Assembly (NCBI GenBank): GCA_035236585.1
Contig: CP141136.1
Span: 53,461,136-53,525,135 of the forward strand
DNA from: Warburgia ugandensis
Lineage: Eukaryota > Streptophyta > Magnoliopsida > Canellales > Canellaceae
Direction of reading: 5' to 3'
DNA length: 64,000 bases
Positions 10,736-25,500 of the stretch are shown here, in pieces (the first letter of the stretch is position 1; each line of letters starts with the position of its first letter). Made by a program: the position numbers and the translations under genes. Below the pieces are notes generated by a model. That model ran no database searches. It was not told the origin of the DNA and saw only the letters and a program-made list of their open reading frames with translations.

Positions 10736-13679
10736 GTGTTTGCTTTACGTATAGTATAGATTACCAACCCTTTTTTATAATGATGAAAAAGCCATTTATT
10801 TGTTTTTTGTGTTTTTGCATAATATAATTGTTAGGTGAATTGGTTAGTGTATTTCTCATTGCTTAGAATGTCTAGCCCTACTTCCATTATTTTACTATGT
10901 AGGCAGTCACTCATTAATTAAGGAATGAGTTTTTTAGCTATGGTGTGAGGAGTACCACAAGTATATATATGAATGAAATAAAATAAAAGGAAAAAAAGAA
11001 GAAGGAAAGGACATGAGAGCACCCTCAAATCCTAGCCTATACATTCTATTCCATTAATATGGTGTTCTTATTTAGTTGGCGTTTTTGTTTTCAAATTAGG
11101 TCACCCTTGAAACCAAACCTATTCTATTCTCTAATAATGACTAGGAGCCTTGTGAGTCTCCCCTTCTTAGATCTAAAAATTATTTCATAGATGAGATATA
11201 TCTAAAGTTTTTTTCTAACATGTTGGCCACACACAAGCCAATACAACCTTGTGGTTAGGCTAGGGTGCCTCTCATGTGAGTAGGTAATGGGTTTGAGATA
11301 GTGTATTACATCCCTTTAGGGGATGTAGGTGCTTGCACATTAATGGGGATGTCCCGAGGTTACATTTGGCAAGAGTATATGTTAATGGAGATGTATCAAG
11401 ACTTATTGGTTGTGTGAACTGTCAGGATTCAAAACAACAATAACCAAGAGCTGTTTATGGGGGTCTTAAATAGGGTTCAACTTAGTTGTGGTATTAGATT
11501 TGAGGTGCCACATCCTTCTATTGTTAATCACATGGGACTGCAGACCGCCTATATATGCACTTGAACGGCAGCACTCGAGTTGGCTACATGTCTTCCATGA
11601 GGAAAATGCCCACTAACTTGACAACCCAACTCTCAAGTTGATGGCCTAGCACAAAAACCCACCACCATTTTGGCACCACTTGAAATTTTGATAAGCATGT
11701 GCAAGATGCATCTCAAGTTTTCATGTGCCCATATACATGCAAACATGTTGCATGCTTTTTCTTTTCTCAAGCACACAAGTAAGAGAGAGTTGAGCTAGAT
11801 GCTTTTTAAGGCTTGCACTTGCTAAGCCTTAAATCATAGTGATTCTTAATTCTGGTCAAAATAACCTAATATTGTAAAAGCATATCAACTGGGTTAAAAA
11901 AAAATAGCATTGGTTCTTTGAGTTGAAGGAGTTATGGGTCTAGAAATTTGAAGCAAAAGAAGTTGTTGATAAAAATATTGCATAAGCTATATTCAATAAC
12001 CTTAGCTTAGTGGTACACTTATAGCTGCTTCTCAAAGATAGTTGAAGGCTCCAAAATTGTATAAGGGGTATCACAGCTCCAGCTCTAGGATCAACAATGC
12101 CAAAGTCAACTTATATCTCAAGTAAATTGTACGATTAGAATGGTCCGTATGTTAGTCTCCTGATTTTTAATACCTTAAACAATTCGACTAAATAATTAGA
12201 ATAATAAATTTGTAAAAGTAGATTACTTTGCTTCAAGGTAAAAGCAAAACATGCTTTGAATAAAAAAAAGATACCAGAAACTTGTTCTAGAGCCAGATCC
12301 TCAAAAAGTCCAAAGACAAATAGACTAAGACTTTGATCTCAAAGAAACTACAGGCACTTGATGTCAAAGAATTAAAATCCAAGAGCCTTAAAAGTAACAA
12401 GAATGGTGTTAGACAATTAAGATCTAGAAGCCTCAACAGTGACAAGAATGGTGTCTAACAATCAAGACCCAAAAGCCTTGAAAAGTGAGAAAAGTGATTT
12501 CAAAGAAAGAGAAAAGAGTGATCCCTAAGAAATTTCTCTATTTCTCAACTAAGAACAACACCAAAAAGAGAGAAGAAGAGTGATCTAAAGAATCTAATTT
12601 CCAACTACGAAGAACACCGAAAAAAGCTAACAGAGCAACACCAAAAATCGAAAGTAGAGGAGAACAAAATCTTGATGTGAAGGGGTAGGGACACCCCCAT
12701 ATGTAGGTGGGCTTGCTTGGGCATTGAGCTACCTTACTTGGTGGGCAAGGCACTGGTACTCATGTAAATCTTCTTTGCTTGGTAGGCAATGTAGTGAACT
12801 TAGATTTGAAAAAAATAAAAATAAAAAATTGCATTTAGATAGTAAGAAGTTCAAGTGAAAACCTACGTATCTAAACAATGAATCCAAATGGGAAACAATT
12901 TATCTAGACAATTAGGAGTCTAGGTGGGAAACAATATCTACCCATGATGAAACAAATTCTAGTTACCCATACACACAAGAAACTATATAGTTCCCTTTGG
13001 GCTTAGATGGCTCCCACCTATGTATTTAGCTTCAATCACATTCTAATAGTTTTATTCACTTTATTTTGGGATTTGAGTTTTCCAAACAATCCAAACTCCA
13101 ACAAAGCATTATAGCAGCATATTATCAAGAATATTCTAATTTTGAAGTGGTTCCACAGAATGCTGAATTAGTTGAATTAATCTTCCAGTTCTAAAAGAAT
13201 TGGGAGAATGAGGAATAGATGGAGTTTAAGTAGGATTCTTTCCTATTCCTTTTCTATTTTTTATATAGCTAACAAGCTCTTCTCACCTATGTGTGTGTGT
13301 GTGTGCGCGCACACACGCACACCCCCTGCATGTGTGTATCTCCCTTTTACTAGATCATCGTACATTGTCATATGTGAATATAGTTTATAGCTCAACTGAA
13401 CTCAAAATTGAGGCAAGTCAACTCATGTGACTCATTCGTCACCTCAAATGATTCAAATGGGATTTTTAATTCTATATTTTAACTTTTCACTTCCATGTGA
13501 AACTAGCTGAGTTGGCTAAGATGTGTTATTGTAGTTTAGAGTCTTGTGTCTAAACCAAAGCCAACTGAAAAAGTTTTACTATGCGCAAGTTAACAATAGC
13601 TCGATTTACTACTGAGTTGAGCTCTACAAGAAAATTACTTATCCACTATGTTATTTTAGTTTTAGTGAATAGACTATAG
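10736..13679. other. Intergenic, no gene recognised
   Basis: AT-rich, no recognisable protein or RNA gene. It holds a 45-bp tandem duplication (12370-12480) and an alternating TG/CG/CA stretch at 13289-13322. Around 12650-12790 are blocks such as GTGGGCTTGCTTGGGCA and TTGCTTGGTAGGCAA that recall plant LTR sequence, but I found no ends. Confidence 0.5.
12370..12480. repeat. Degenerate 45-bp tandem repeat
   Basis: The block ACAAGAATGGTGT occurs at 12397 and 12442. Each is preceded by an AGCCT-containing stretch and followed by a CAATNAAGA stretch. A third partial unit (CCCAAAAGCCTTGAAAAG) follows. Confidence 0.75.
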
Positions 13680-14205
13680 CAGATTCCTTATTTATGACGG
13701 TATTGTGAGTATCTGCAATGATTTATAAGTTGTAGCAAATAATTCAAGAAAAGTTTACTAATACAATTTAGTTGTAACAGATAGACTGTAGCAGAGATCC
13801 TTCTTTGCAACACTAAAGTGACTATCCACAATAGTAAATAGGGTGTAGCAAATACTCTACATCTACAACTGCTTATTGCTTATCCATGATGATTCAAACC
13901 ATTGTAGATAATAGGAAAGGAAAATATGTGTTAGTTCATACCTAATCTATCAATGATAGGAAAGTAACTTATCTACGACGACACTAGAGCTATAGCACAT
14001 AGATAATAGTAGATACCATTATCTGGTGTAGTATCATAATCACTTGCGACGGTTTATAAGTTGTAGCAAATACTACGAAGCCAAAATCTCTCACATTATC
14101 GATGGGATAGTGACTACCTATGTTAGTAAATAGGTCATACTATAGACTGCACATCTGTTTAGTTATCAATGAAGCTTGAGCCATCATAGATAATAGAAAA
14201 ATAAA
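13680..14205. repeat. Imperfect tandem duplication, about 330-bp period
   Basis: TTTATAAGTTGTAGCAAAT occurs at 13722-13740 and 14053-14071, 331 bases apart. A second pair (TAGTGACTANC...TAGTAAATAGG, then ATCNATGA and TAGATAATAG) recurs around 13830-13915 and 14105-14200. Phrases such as GCGACGGTTTATAAGTTGTAGC resemble subterminal repeats of plant CACTA transposons, and CTCTACAAGAAAA at 13621 resembles a decayed CACTACAAGAAAA end. No matching opposite end was found, so the CACTA assignment is tentative. Confidence 0.5.
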
Positions 14206-14834
14206 TACGTAGATACATATGCAAGTACATGCATACGCACAACGATTGAGACACAGTTGCAACCGTGCTCTATTGCCAAATTAATATCAAATGATAGGAT
14301 AGGAATAAAATAGATCACCACTTTAAGGCTATAGAAAATCCACCATTTTAATGATACAAGTCCAGATGTCTCACAAATCTGGAGTATTTTCTAGAAGATA
14401 CAGAAAACAAAGAGAATAGAGAACTCATAAGTTTATCCACAGTGGAAAACATCTAAAACTATTTTCATTCATGCGATTGGAGTGTTAAATAACTTGAGAA
14501 TATTCCTCCAAGCATTGGTAGATTGGTTTTTGCAAGTACTAAATTGACTGATTAAAGACTAAAGCATTCTCCTAACTTGGGTAGTTTCATGAACAGTAGT
14601 TTCCTAAACATGAGATGCAATTTCCCTCTACACCCCCCCCCCCCCAAGAAATTTCCCATATAAACAATTTCATCTAAGCAGTTTCCTAATTTGAATGACA
14701 TGAGGTCTTGATCAGTCCACGCGTTTTTTTGGCTATAGAAAAAATTCAAGAACACATTTTTTACTAAACAAAATTTTAAGAAACACCTAGAATAACATAT
14801 GACATCCACTTTTGATTGATTTAAATTGTCCGAA

Positions 14835-14950
14835 ATATGATGATCTAAGACATCTTTATCTTGTTGATATAAGGCGTTCAAATATCAATGATCTAAGACA
14901 TCTATCTCATGTTGATCTAAGACGTTTAAATCTTGATGATCTATCATGTT
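14835..14950. repeat. Short degenerate tandem repeat, 48-bp period
   Basis: GATCTAAGACATCT occurs at 14842 and 14890, with GTTGATNTAAGNCGTT following each time, and a third decayed unit (GATGATCTATCATG) near 14936. Confidence 0.75.
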
Positions 14951-17900
14951 TATTTGTATCCAAAATCAACTAAATATCTAAATTAGAGACACTCTCGTGT
15001 CAACTGGTTCCCAGGCAAATGACCCCATCTCATCAGCACAGCTTGCAAGGAGACCCACTAGTGATAGAATTATGGAGGATCTCATCTTCAGTGCTTGTAA
15101 AGCTGATGACAAACTCTCAGGATCTTGTAGAAAGCATGACACTTCTCATATTTAAAAACACCACTTGGAATCCCTAAACCTGGGAGACTTTGCTCTAAGA
15201 GATTAATGAGAAAAAGATTGATTTGTGAGGTAAAAGTAAAGCAACATTTGAGGGTTTAGGGTTTTGGGCGTGGGAAGAAAGGAATTCTATAATAGAACCA
15301 TGGAGATCGGGATGAGAAGGGGAGGAGGTTTCACTACGAAAAGGGGTGGCATTGTTAAATTGAGGAGGATGTCACTTAAAATAACATAAAATACCTATTT
15401 TGCCCTTATATGACTTACATGAAAGCCACATGAACAAGTTTTAAAGACAAAATTTAACAAAATGTTTTTTTAACTTTGGGTCCTTTGATGTGATGTTTTA
15501 AAACTAAGGCCCTTCTACGGGATGAATTGACCCTAAAGGGTACTAATGTAAAAAATTTCCTTAAAATAAAATTACCGTTAATTGGGGTTTCAAACTATTG
15601 ATTGGAAAATCATAACAAAAAGGTCAAATGATTAACTAGATAAAAATAATAAAATGCATTAAATCAAATAATTATATTTCAAATGTTGAAATAAGAGCTC
15701 AACAAAATTTCAATGGCTTATGCATAAAATGCTTCCATAAGAGAGAAAATAAACGTTAAATCAAAGACAAAGCCCAATAAAATAGTTCAAGAAGCAAGAT
15801 ATATCTTGCTAGATGATTATGTATCTATAGCGGCAAATTACACTAGTATTAGGTCACTTGTCCACCGCAATCCACTTCTTTCAAATAATTCCTTTTATTT
15901 ATGGTTCTGCCTCAATTTTTCAGTTTCTATATTCCATTTTTCCTTTTCCTAATCCATCACACGATAGCTCATAATTAGAATGCGTTACCTTATTTTGTTT
16001 CCTTGTGGAAAGTGAGTGAATGAATGATTAAAACTATCTATATTTAAGGGCACAATTTCATTGGAAGCTAGATATAAACTTAAGATTTCTACTTTTGCTT
16101 TGAGACATGATGAGGATTTCGGGACACTTACCAAACCCAAAACGTCATTGCTATAATTACTACATTGGCTTTTTCTTATTATTACAAGATTCCCTTTTGG
16201 ACAGGAGTAATAAGTGGAGGGTAAGGTTTTTATATTTACAATTATATATTTGGTTATTGTTTGAAAATTTACCGCACATAACTCATGCATTTGACCTTAA
16301 CATAAGTTCCAAATACACGTTATTGATGATAATAATGTCTTGAGCATGCAATTTTCTAAAGGAGATTGGCATTGGAATCCTTAAAATTAGTCCCTTTACT
16401 GCCATCATTTGTCATATTTGATTAAACTTTGGGGCAGTAAATTTCCCCAGCACACAGAGAACTAGAGCTAGATTGAACAACAATGTTCTGTGCATGCAAT
16501 CGTCTCATATCTCTTAGTTCAAGATGGCTAATTACTGTCCCAAAGTGATGTAAAAACAAAGATCAAAACTCAAAATGCAAACACAATGTGGACTCTGCCA
16601 AAAGAAGTGGATGTAGCTTAATGCAAGCGAGTACTTAGTTGACGTGATAAAATCGGCTGCCTTTTTCTCATAATTTTTACTGACAGATATTACAGCTAGG
16701 AATCTCTTTCTTTGACTCAGCTAACTGTGTGAAAGTCCACTCTAAAAGAAGATGCATGTCTTTATCAGTATTATCTCTACCCAAAAAATAAATACAAGTA
16801 ACAAAAAAAAAAAAACACTAGAACTAGATCCTCATTAATTAGAATTTGGACATTACATTGCAGTTGTTGGAGAATTTGTATCTTACAAAACAATATAAAT
16901 TAATAGATCACTTTTTATTTTTGTAAATGGAGATATGGTTGGATGATGGATCATAAATTCGTTGTAAAGAATTTAACCAATGCGCTAAAAGCGCCAAAAT
17001 GTTAAAACTTAGCCAAAACATCAATGGCTATAGAATTTATGGACTTGTGTTAAGCTAAATTTTTTAAACCAATGTCCTATCCCATTGGTGGGATCTCTTT
17101 ACGTCCCATACTACAAGATGGCCCCACTAGAATTATAACGTACCATCATGCTTCTGTCACTGATGTCCATGATGACTCACGTCGCGTGGCTTATACCTCG
17201 GACAAAGTAGCCCTTTCCAAAAGTCGGTCATTCTAAGATTTGAACTCCTAACCTAGTGGTTGCTCAAATTCTATATGATAAAGGCTAGAACAGTAATCCA
17301 ATAATCCAAGGACTAATGGAACACGCCAATCAAATTGTTTAAACCAATGTTTTCATACCATTCCACAAGTTGGCACACTTAAGACTAGCATTTTGATATA
17401 AGTGGTAAGAGTTCATCCATTGTTTCCACTTCTTCTAGGATTAAAGGGGGGTCTTGTCTTTGCTTTTTCCCTATTAGGCTACAACAAGCTTGTTGGTACT
17501 TAGGTTCTTATTATTGTAATAAGTGTGCATAATCTTAATCTCATAAACTAGATTATATAAGCCTCGCCAAATGGGGCCACTATTTAATACAAATAACTTT
17601 AGATCCTAGCTACAAACCTAATCGTAGGTGGTGGATCGGAAGCAATGAATATCTAAATAGTTCAATGACATGGAGAGATATATGCATTCAACTTGACTTA
17701 CATTTGGTTTGAACTCACATTTGGCACCAAGACAAGTGCTTAAAGTATCAATATCCAAGACTTCATAGAGCTCTCTTGATGGCAACCCTATTGGTCTGTA
17801 CGAAATATCTGGATGGCAAAAAAAAAATCTAGTGTTCAAATAATATTATCTTAAAATTTCAACCTTTGGATCGTATTGATCACAAGATTTCTATAACTTA

Positions 17901-20180
17901 CATAACAAATCAGGGGATTAAATCTTGCATTCCTCTAAGAAAGTATAGAACAATCCATTTCAGCATGTGAATGCAAGTTTTTCCTGAATCCTTGATCATT
18001 CTCTCTTCTCCCTAGAGGTGGGTCTAGAAACAACACTGTAATCAAGACTTAATTAGGATTTTTCAACTTATTGAAAGAGAGGAGAGAGGACCTTGCATAC
18101 AGAAGGTCTTCTATATGGGCTTTCTTTTTCTCTAAGTCTTTCTTTTGAAGAGAGACTACATGCTTATTGTAGACATTTTTAAGGTGCCCATATGCTTAAA
18201 AGGGTTTTATTATCTTAACCTAGTTAGAATTGGTGATTCCATGATGATTAGATATGTTTTATGGAATTTATATTTATTTTAACTTAAATTAGTTTTCTAA
18301 TTTTGGGATTGAGAATTAGAACTTAAATTTGATATTTTCTAATAGCTTTAGTCTCTAACCTAGATTCCTGTGAAGCTAAGTAAATTATGAAGGGGAGTCA
18401 TCACGTAGGGTAAAAAGGGTCCTAAATTATAATGACTAAAAGAAGTCTACTAACTAAAGATCTAACTTTATCTTTTCTAATAACTAAAGTAGTAAGGAGT
18501 GCAAGCAAAACAAACCCCTTTGTTACTATAAGTTTAAAAGCCCAGTTAGTTTGGATTTTCCTTTCACTAATTCAACAACCTAAAACGAGTACATAAAAGA
18601 TGGATGAAGACATTTAAAGCAAGTCATTCAAAGAGAGAAAACACACACATCACTCAAAAGACTAATCATGAAGGGAAATATTTCATAAACATTTATTGTT
18701 CTAATGAATTAGACAAATGAATCATTAAAATAAAGATTAGGAACATGCCTATATGAAAGTTAGAAACATAAAGTGGGTACAAATGCATAAGACTTGCTAA
18801 AGAATATATGCAATATAAAAGAAATTAGAAATATGATCTATGGATAGGCATGAAAATAAAGGGTATACTAATAAAAGAGTAATTGAGCAGTATACGAAAC
18901 ATGAAATGAAAGAAGCTTCCTATGGACTTTTAAATATAAGAATTATGGAAATGGAACTAGTAATATAAGCAATTACTTGAATTACAAATATAGTGTAGAG
19001 TAGAACATAGAACAAACATAGAGTATGTGTAAAACAAATATGGGCTAGATGTTAAACCACTAAATGCAAATAGACTGGAAACACTTATTGAACACGAATA
19101 GATTGTAAACATGGGAAACATACTCAAGGATAGAAAGCATATGTTGAACTAAACATAATGAAAATTAGAAATTTTAAAAATTAAGAATTAAACATGGTGG
19201 ATGCTATAATGGAGCTAAATACTGAGGGTGGATGCTAGAACTAAAAACTTGACTATAATACATACAAGAAACTCAAGCATTATATCTAACTTATATAAAA
19301 GTATGGGTTAGGATGCTTAAGAAAAGAAGAAGAGGAGAGTTAGTAGTTCTCAAAAGAAGATGCTTCTCACCAATTGTCATGGAAACAAATTTTTTCTCCC
19401 TTGAACTTCATTCAAAATAAAAGAAAACCTGCAAAATCAAATTATCTTCTTATAATGGGAAATCTTCACATACATCATGTTAGCCTCACTATTAAAATGT
19501 TATTTGCTTTTAGAGTGACTCTTTTAAATAAAAGATCATTAGAATGGATCTTTCTTTCATGCTACACTCTTTGAAAATAGCAAATTTAAGTAAATTATAA
19601 AGTAATGGAAAATTTTAGGGAATCTTTCTATCATTTCAAGAACTCCCATCCTTGAATTTCAACTTTTATAAAACAAATCCATAGAACAAGAATCCTAGTA
19701 ACACAAATTTCCCCATTGGAATACTTAAGATTTCATCCTAGGATTCAAAGAATTAAATTGAAGAAAATATTCTATAAAAATTATTTTAGAGAAAACCAAC
19801 TCTTTCTTTGATAGTTGAAAATTCTCCTTTCACATCAAGAGAGAATTAGAGATTCCATCAATACACTTTACTTGAAGGAAAGAGAATATTCTTATACAAA
19901 ATTTAGAAAACATAATGAAAATTTTAAAAAAAAATTTACTAGAGAGAAATTTTATTATAAATCCTAATTTTGTCTTCTCTATGCAAGGGAGAAGATGGAA
20001 AATAGAGTAAAAAGGATTTTTTGTTTTAGGAGTGATAATTGAATTTCCTAAAATTTAATTGTTGTCTCCAATATAGTTTAGGGATTACAGTTCTTATTTT
20101 GGAAGAAATTTTGTTATAGTTTTCTCCAAATTAATATCATAATCCTTCATATACATGCAAGAGAAGACAAACCCAAAAGT

Positions 20181-20248
<68 letters not shown>

Positions 20249-21079
20249 GACAACTCAATGAATACTAGGAATGTAAGAAAGATACCTAAGATGAAACTTT
20301 TCTCTATTCTATTCTCATTGCTCAAGTGAAGTAAGGGACCTTCTATTTATAGAAATCAAGGATGGCATAAATGGTAATTCCAAGCACAAATAAGAAAAAC
20401 ATTGAAACATCATTTTTTGGGTTTTTAAGATTAAAGGTTATAATTTGGCAAGAAACGAAGGGCTAAGATTGCTTTCTAAATGGCACTTTAAGATTGTAAA
20501 ATAGACTTTTCAATTGTAAAGTTCATAAGTATTTTTTTGCAAATTTTGATTTTTTATGGTTTTGGTGAAAATATTAGAGTCTTTTAGCTATTTTGGATCC
20601 CTTTTGAAATGTTCTCTTACACAATAGGTGGCAATCCATTCTCAGTATGGAAATAAAGTGTGGGCCTCGAAAATCATTAAATATTACAAAATTTGGTGTC
20701 CATAATCATGCCTCACATACTTTATAAGGTGTGATCTCTCTAGAATTTCTATTTAATAGGTTTCTAATTTCTTTTTACTTTTTAAAAGTAAGTAACTCTA
20801 GTTCAAATAGAACTCCTTTCTGTTGTAGGTCAAACTTTATTGAATTAGAAAGATGTGAATTGAAGCTATCTACCACCAATCATCACATGTGATCCTCTAA
20901 TGTGGAATTAATTATATTAGTTATTTATCCTTTAAAGAAATTGCTATTATGACCTCCACAATTTCATATTCTGTTCACATCCTTAAGAGGGCATTTGGGT
21001 CCAATAATGAATGTGATATTTAATTTAGATAAATCATTTATCAATAACAAGGCCCTAGATTTACATAAGATTAGCCAAT
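14951..21079. other. Long intergenic stretch, no gene recognised
   Basis: About 6 kb of AT-rich sequence with no convincing frame. Three things stand out. At 17090-17260 a GC-richer island contains, on the minus strand, GTTCAAATCT, similar to a pol III B box, so it may be an old SINE. At 20184-20245 there is a GA tract. At 20341-20354 the near-palindrome TTCTATTTATAGAA gives a minus-strand TATA-like CTATAAATAG beside a downstream stretch that looks like an LTR leader; a possible LTR end TTACACA lies at 20623 but I found no partner. Confidence 0.45.
20184..20245. repeat. (GA)31 microsatellite
   Basis: Uninterrupted AG run, 62 bp. It lies just left of the minus-strand TATA-like site at 20343. 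Confidence 0.97.
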
Positions 21080-21678
21080 TGCAACATCCCAGGTTTATCA
21101 AGCCTTAATTGATTTTAAGTTAGAAAGCAGTGAAATTTTTTTTGTTTTAGAAAACATTATTAGAGTGATAATATATAGGTATTTTTGAGAATTTCATTAA
21201 ATTCTTTCTAGGAGTTATGATAAAACCTCTACATACATGTAAAATAATAGTCTTATAACCTAAGAATGGTTAGAGATACATGCCACAAGAACACCTCTAC
21301 TGTGACAAGGAAAGTCACACAAGTCATTCGAATAACTATAACAGTCCATATTTTAGGCCATCCCATGTGTCAGTAGGAATTTAAGTTATATACTATACCA
21401 AAACGAAACCCTATATATGGATTCTATCAAAATAACTATGCTGAAACCATTCTCATCTAAATAACTATGCTGAAACCATTCTCATCTCACATCTAAACTG
21501 ATCTAGGTACTTTCATGTTCCCTTGGGTCTCTCGCACCTGAGCTACTAGCAATGTCACTTAAAATGTTGGTTGCAAGGGGTGAGCAAAAACAACAGCTAA
21601 CATGTAAGGTAAAAAACTAATACAAGCTAGAACACCTAAAATAGAGCATACAATAGCATATATATGGGTGTATGTATC

Positions 21679-21708
21679 TCCACACACACACACACACACA
21701 CACACACA
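21679..21708. repeat. (CA)14 microsatellite
   Basis: CA run within the large LTR at 21080-25748. Confidence 0.95.
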
Positions 21709-22067
21709 TCTATACATAGTTTCTGAAAATGAGAAATCACAACACATAAAATAAAGATCCACCAAGAAATACTGGCGATCTCAAATCATCTGCAATGTCT
21801 AGAAAGAATATGATAAGTTAGTCAAAATTAGTGTGCCAATCAACTGAAATCAAACCAAGGCCCATAGCCCTGAATTCACAATGCACAAATCCATGACCAT
21901 ACCACAATGGAAACTTGATCACTTTGTATCACAATGGCATATCATCCTACCACCAAAGACGCATTAGTGGCATACAGTCCTACCACCATTGAACAATGGT
22001 CTCAACTCTCGAGAATGACTGGCATGCCTAGCATGCTAACAACATAGGCACTTATGCTCATAGGGCC

Positions 22068-22570
22068 CTACCGTCACCCACTGGCAACTACCATCACCCA
22101 CCGGCGACTACTGTGGCCTCTACGTTTGCTTGTGGATACCCCCATAAACCATGATTCTCTAGACCTCGTAGGGACTATCCAGCTACCCCTCAGAACACTT
22201 TCTTATGAAAAGGTACTACTACCTGCTATCTCCACCGAAGGGATGGTATCAATCTTATCTTAAAAATCAATTACTAACTGCACTTCCTAGCATGGGGTCT
22301 CCAAGACTTACAGTGCACATAGCACGCCTGCCCCGTTGCACTATGCATGCACGCCTCTGGGTCTTATGGTCTCATAGAGCACCTACTGAGCGATCCAAGA
22401 CTTAGGATACTCCTAGAGTGACTACCAAAAGGATCAATAAAAACCATAATCATCAGGGCTTACAGCTGCTTGTAGAGCACCTGCCTAAGTATCAGCAAAT
22501 CTGCATCCATCAAGACTTAATGGCCGCTCTTAGAGTGCCCGCCTAAAGCATCGATAAAAACATAACTTGC
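22068..22570. repeat. Minisatellite-like stretch inside the large LTR
   Basis: Two adjacent 20-bp units at 22068 and 22088 (CTACCNTCACCCACNGGC). From about 22375 to 22640 there is a looser repetition of AGAGNNCCTGCCTAA and ATCNATAAAAACA blocks at roughly 70-80 bp spacing. Confidence 0.6.
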
Positions 22571-25500
22571 TGCTCATAAAAATCCATATGTCATAGCACA
22601 CCACAAGTGCTTGCCAAGTATCGATGAAAACAACGTCTCGAGGCCCTTGGCCAAATCTGTAAATCCATCATTCCAATTCATGGAAAAATCCAAAACCATG
22701 ATGTGATGGTGTGTTATGCACTGGTATCTTGTCCTGATAGTGTTAGATATTCTGTTAATCTCATTATTAACTTATAGAGTAACTTTAGTTGATGTTCTCT
22801 TCTTCTTTTTAAATATAAAGTTTAAGAGATAGGCGTTCATCTAACATGAACTTGTATATTTATTTCCAACTCTAATGTTTCTGGTACTTAATATCTTAAT
22901 GATCTTTCTTTAATTAATTATCTATTTACCTTAGTCTAGGTCATACTTGTCATGAATTATTCCTTTTTAGTATTTGGGCTTTACTTTCTTTGTTATATCC
23001 CTAAGCAATTAAGCATCCTTAGGTTAGACCCTAATTCCATTTACTACACATTCTTACAAAATAGAGGGGTACAGCCCTTTTCTATAGTTCTTAGGTCTAA
23101 GATAAGCTTGATGTCATGTCATCGCTACATCCTAACTAATACTCTTATAGTGTTAGTTAGGGTGTAGTCTTGGAGATTAATGTATAGGTGATTAAAGCAT
23201 AAATGCCTTGAGTTTTGGAAAAGCTAAGGCATAGGGGACTAGTCACATAAGGCTAAATTGAAGGTATATAGGTCATAAAAGGCCATAAGTAGAAATGGCC
23301 AAATCATACAGGCCTTTGTTAAGGTAGTTATTTCCTACAATTCTAAGTTGTAAGTAATTGCCCAAATGAGACTAAGTTGTAAGTATCATGTCATTATTAA
23401 GTAGGTTATGAATCATTCCAAGTCACGGTTAACAAAGGCTTAAGGGAATAAGGCATGTGGTTTTAAGTCTTATGAGATCATAGTTTAGTGTCTAAATCTT
23501 AAGTGACTAAGACTAAATGAATTGGCAAATGAAGTTTCATCAATCTGTCCAACTTAGTTTTCTAAGGGTTTAGAATTTCTAGCCTAAGGGCAATTTTATA
23601 ATTTCCCTCACCTATGGCAAATGCCCTTTTTGTCCTTCACTATTTCCAAGTTAAAGGTAGTTTTGCATTACTCATGTTACCAGCAAAGTGTACAATTAGT
23701 GTGATCACATTTCCCATTTAACAAGGTTAAGATTTCTCAAGTTTTTCATTTTACACACAGAAATTCCAAGCACTGGAATTTTTTTGTCTCAGGAATTCCA
23801 ATCAAACTCATCTTCTCCACTCAAGTCTTCCAACAACCATGGTCAACACATGCACTTAAAATTTAATGCCTTTCAAAACTTGGCTTTCTGAATTTTCTAA
23901 ACTTTACTATGTTTTTCCATTTTCCCCAACACAATTGTTAACTTAGAAACATTCAAAAACTGAATCAAATTGTTAAGTCACCATTTCCTGATCATCAAGA
24001 ACCAGGAAATGGAAGCGTACAGTTTCAAACTTCCATATGTCATTCACTCTTAATTTACTTAGGAAAGAAACACAAAATTATACAATTTGAGCAGAGACCA
24101 TCATGCCATTCTCCAATTAAGCCATGAAGAGTAAACATGTTGCAAGAAGGTGGAGCCATTCTTGCACGCATGCATGCAGGAAACGGTGTTGTCTCCTCCC
24201 TGTTGGAGCCTCCTAACATTACGCAAAAGATGAAATTTTTGGTGCGGAATTGTCTGCAATCCATTGTAGATGATGTATTCTTGAGAACTCACATTCCAAT
24301 TTGACCCAATGTGATTTAATCCAAGAGTTATATGGATGGGAATGGGTGCACCTTATCTGCCTATGTGCAGGAAGAACAGAGTGCGCCCAGTCCCTGTTCT
24401 TGCTTGTCCAACCAATAATTCAAAATTTTTAATTTGATTGCATCCATAATATGTTTAATCACCAAAGAAGATAACCCAGATACGATTTTTGAAAATATGG
24501 AGATTTGAGGGGCTTGCTAGCATGATGAACATCACCAATTTATCATGAACCAGCAGTGATGAACAAAGCACAGTATGCTTATTCCCCTTACAAATAGAGA
24601 TGAATTTGATAAAAATTAAGCATCTCTAAGCATGCATACACCAGAAGCATATATTAACATCATGCAAAAAGAAGGTTACAGTTTTAAGCATGAAACATTC
24701 AGATCAAAGTGAGCATTTCATGTTCAACATGCTGGCTGGTTCAACTTGCAAGAAACTAGTAACATCAAAAAAATTTGAACTAAATCATGCAATTTGTGCT
24801 TGGGTAATCTAAGCCCATATTAGAATTTCATCCTACATTAAATACCTAAGAACGAAGATTGGTCAGTTGTATCTTAAATCTTTTACTGGTAGCACCTAGT
24901 AGTTCATGCATGCTGGAGCTTCACTCAATGGAGAAGAAGCTTCATGATCCAGTTCCTTCCACCTTCACCAAGCTCCAACATTTCTTCAGCCTGATCCCTC
25001 TTCAATTAGTCTAGGTTTGCCCCCTTGATTCAACACTTTTCTTCCTCCCAAATCCTCTTCTTTCTCCTACGTTCTCCCCCCTCTTCTGCACTTCGTTAAT
25101 GGCTGGAAAATCTCCAGCCTATGTTTTAAATTTACTTTTATACTTAGCTAAATCATTTTATGCATTTGGGATTTAATGGACATGTGGGGAGCAAGCTGCC
25201 ATTGGCTTGTGTCCCCATTTGATGGTCCAAATCATCTCCCACAGCTCTTATTCCACTTATTGTGCATTTTCAATTAAAACCTCCCATTTGTCTAATTTGG
25301 TTCAATTATATCTTGTTCAGGGTACATTTTACAATTGTACCTTGGATAGTAACATCTTTATTTTACATTTTCTAGCTATTCCCTTAGAATTTCACCAAGG
25401 ACTAAGAATGGTGTTTAGGCTAAGACCTTTGCTTATTACTAAACTATCTAATCCTTCAATCTAACTTCAATTTATGTTTTAATTTTCATTTTTCTTTTGG

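Noticed and set aside
14552-14881. 109-codon minus-strand frame
   Set aside because: It spans a poly-C run and a local 48-bp repeat; no similarity to a known protein.
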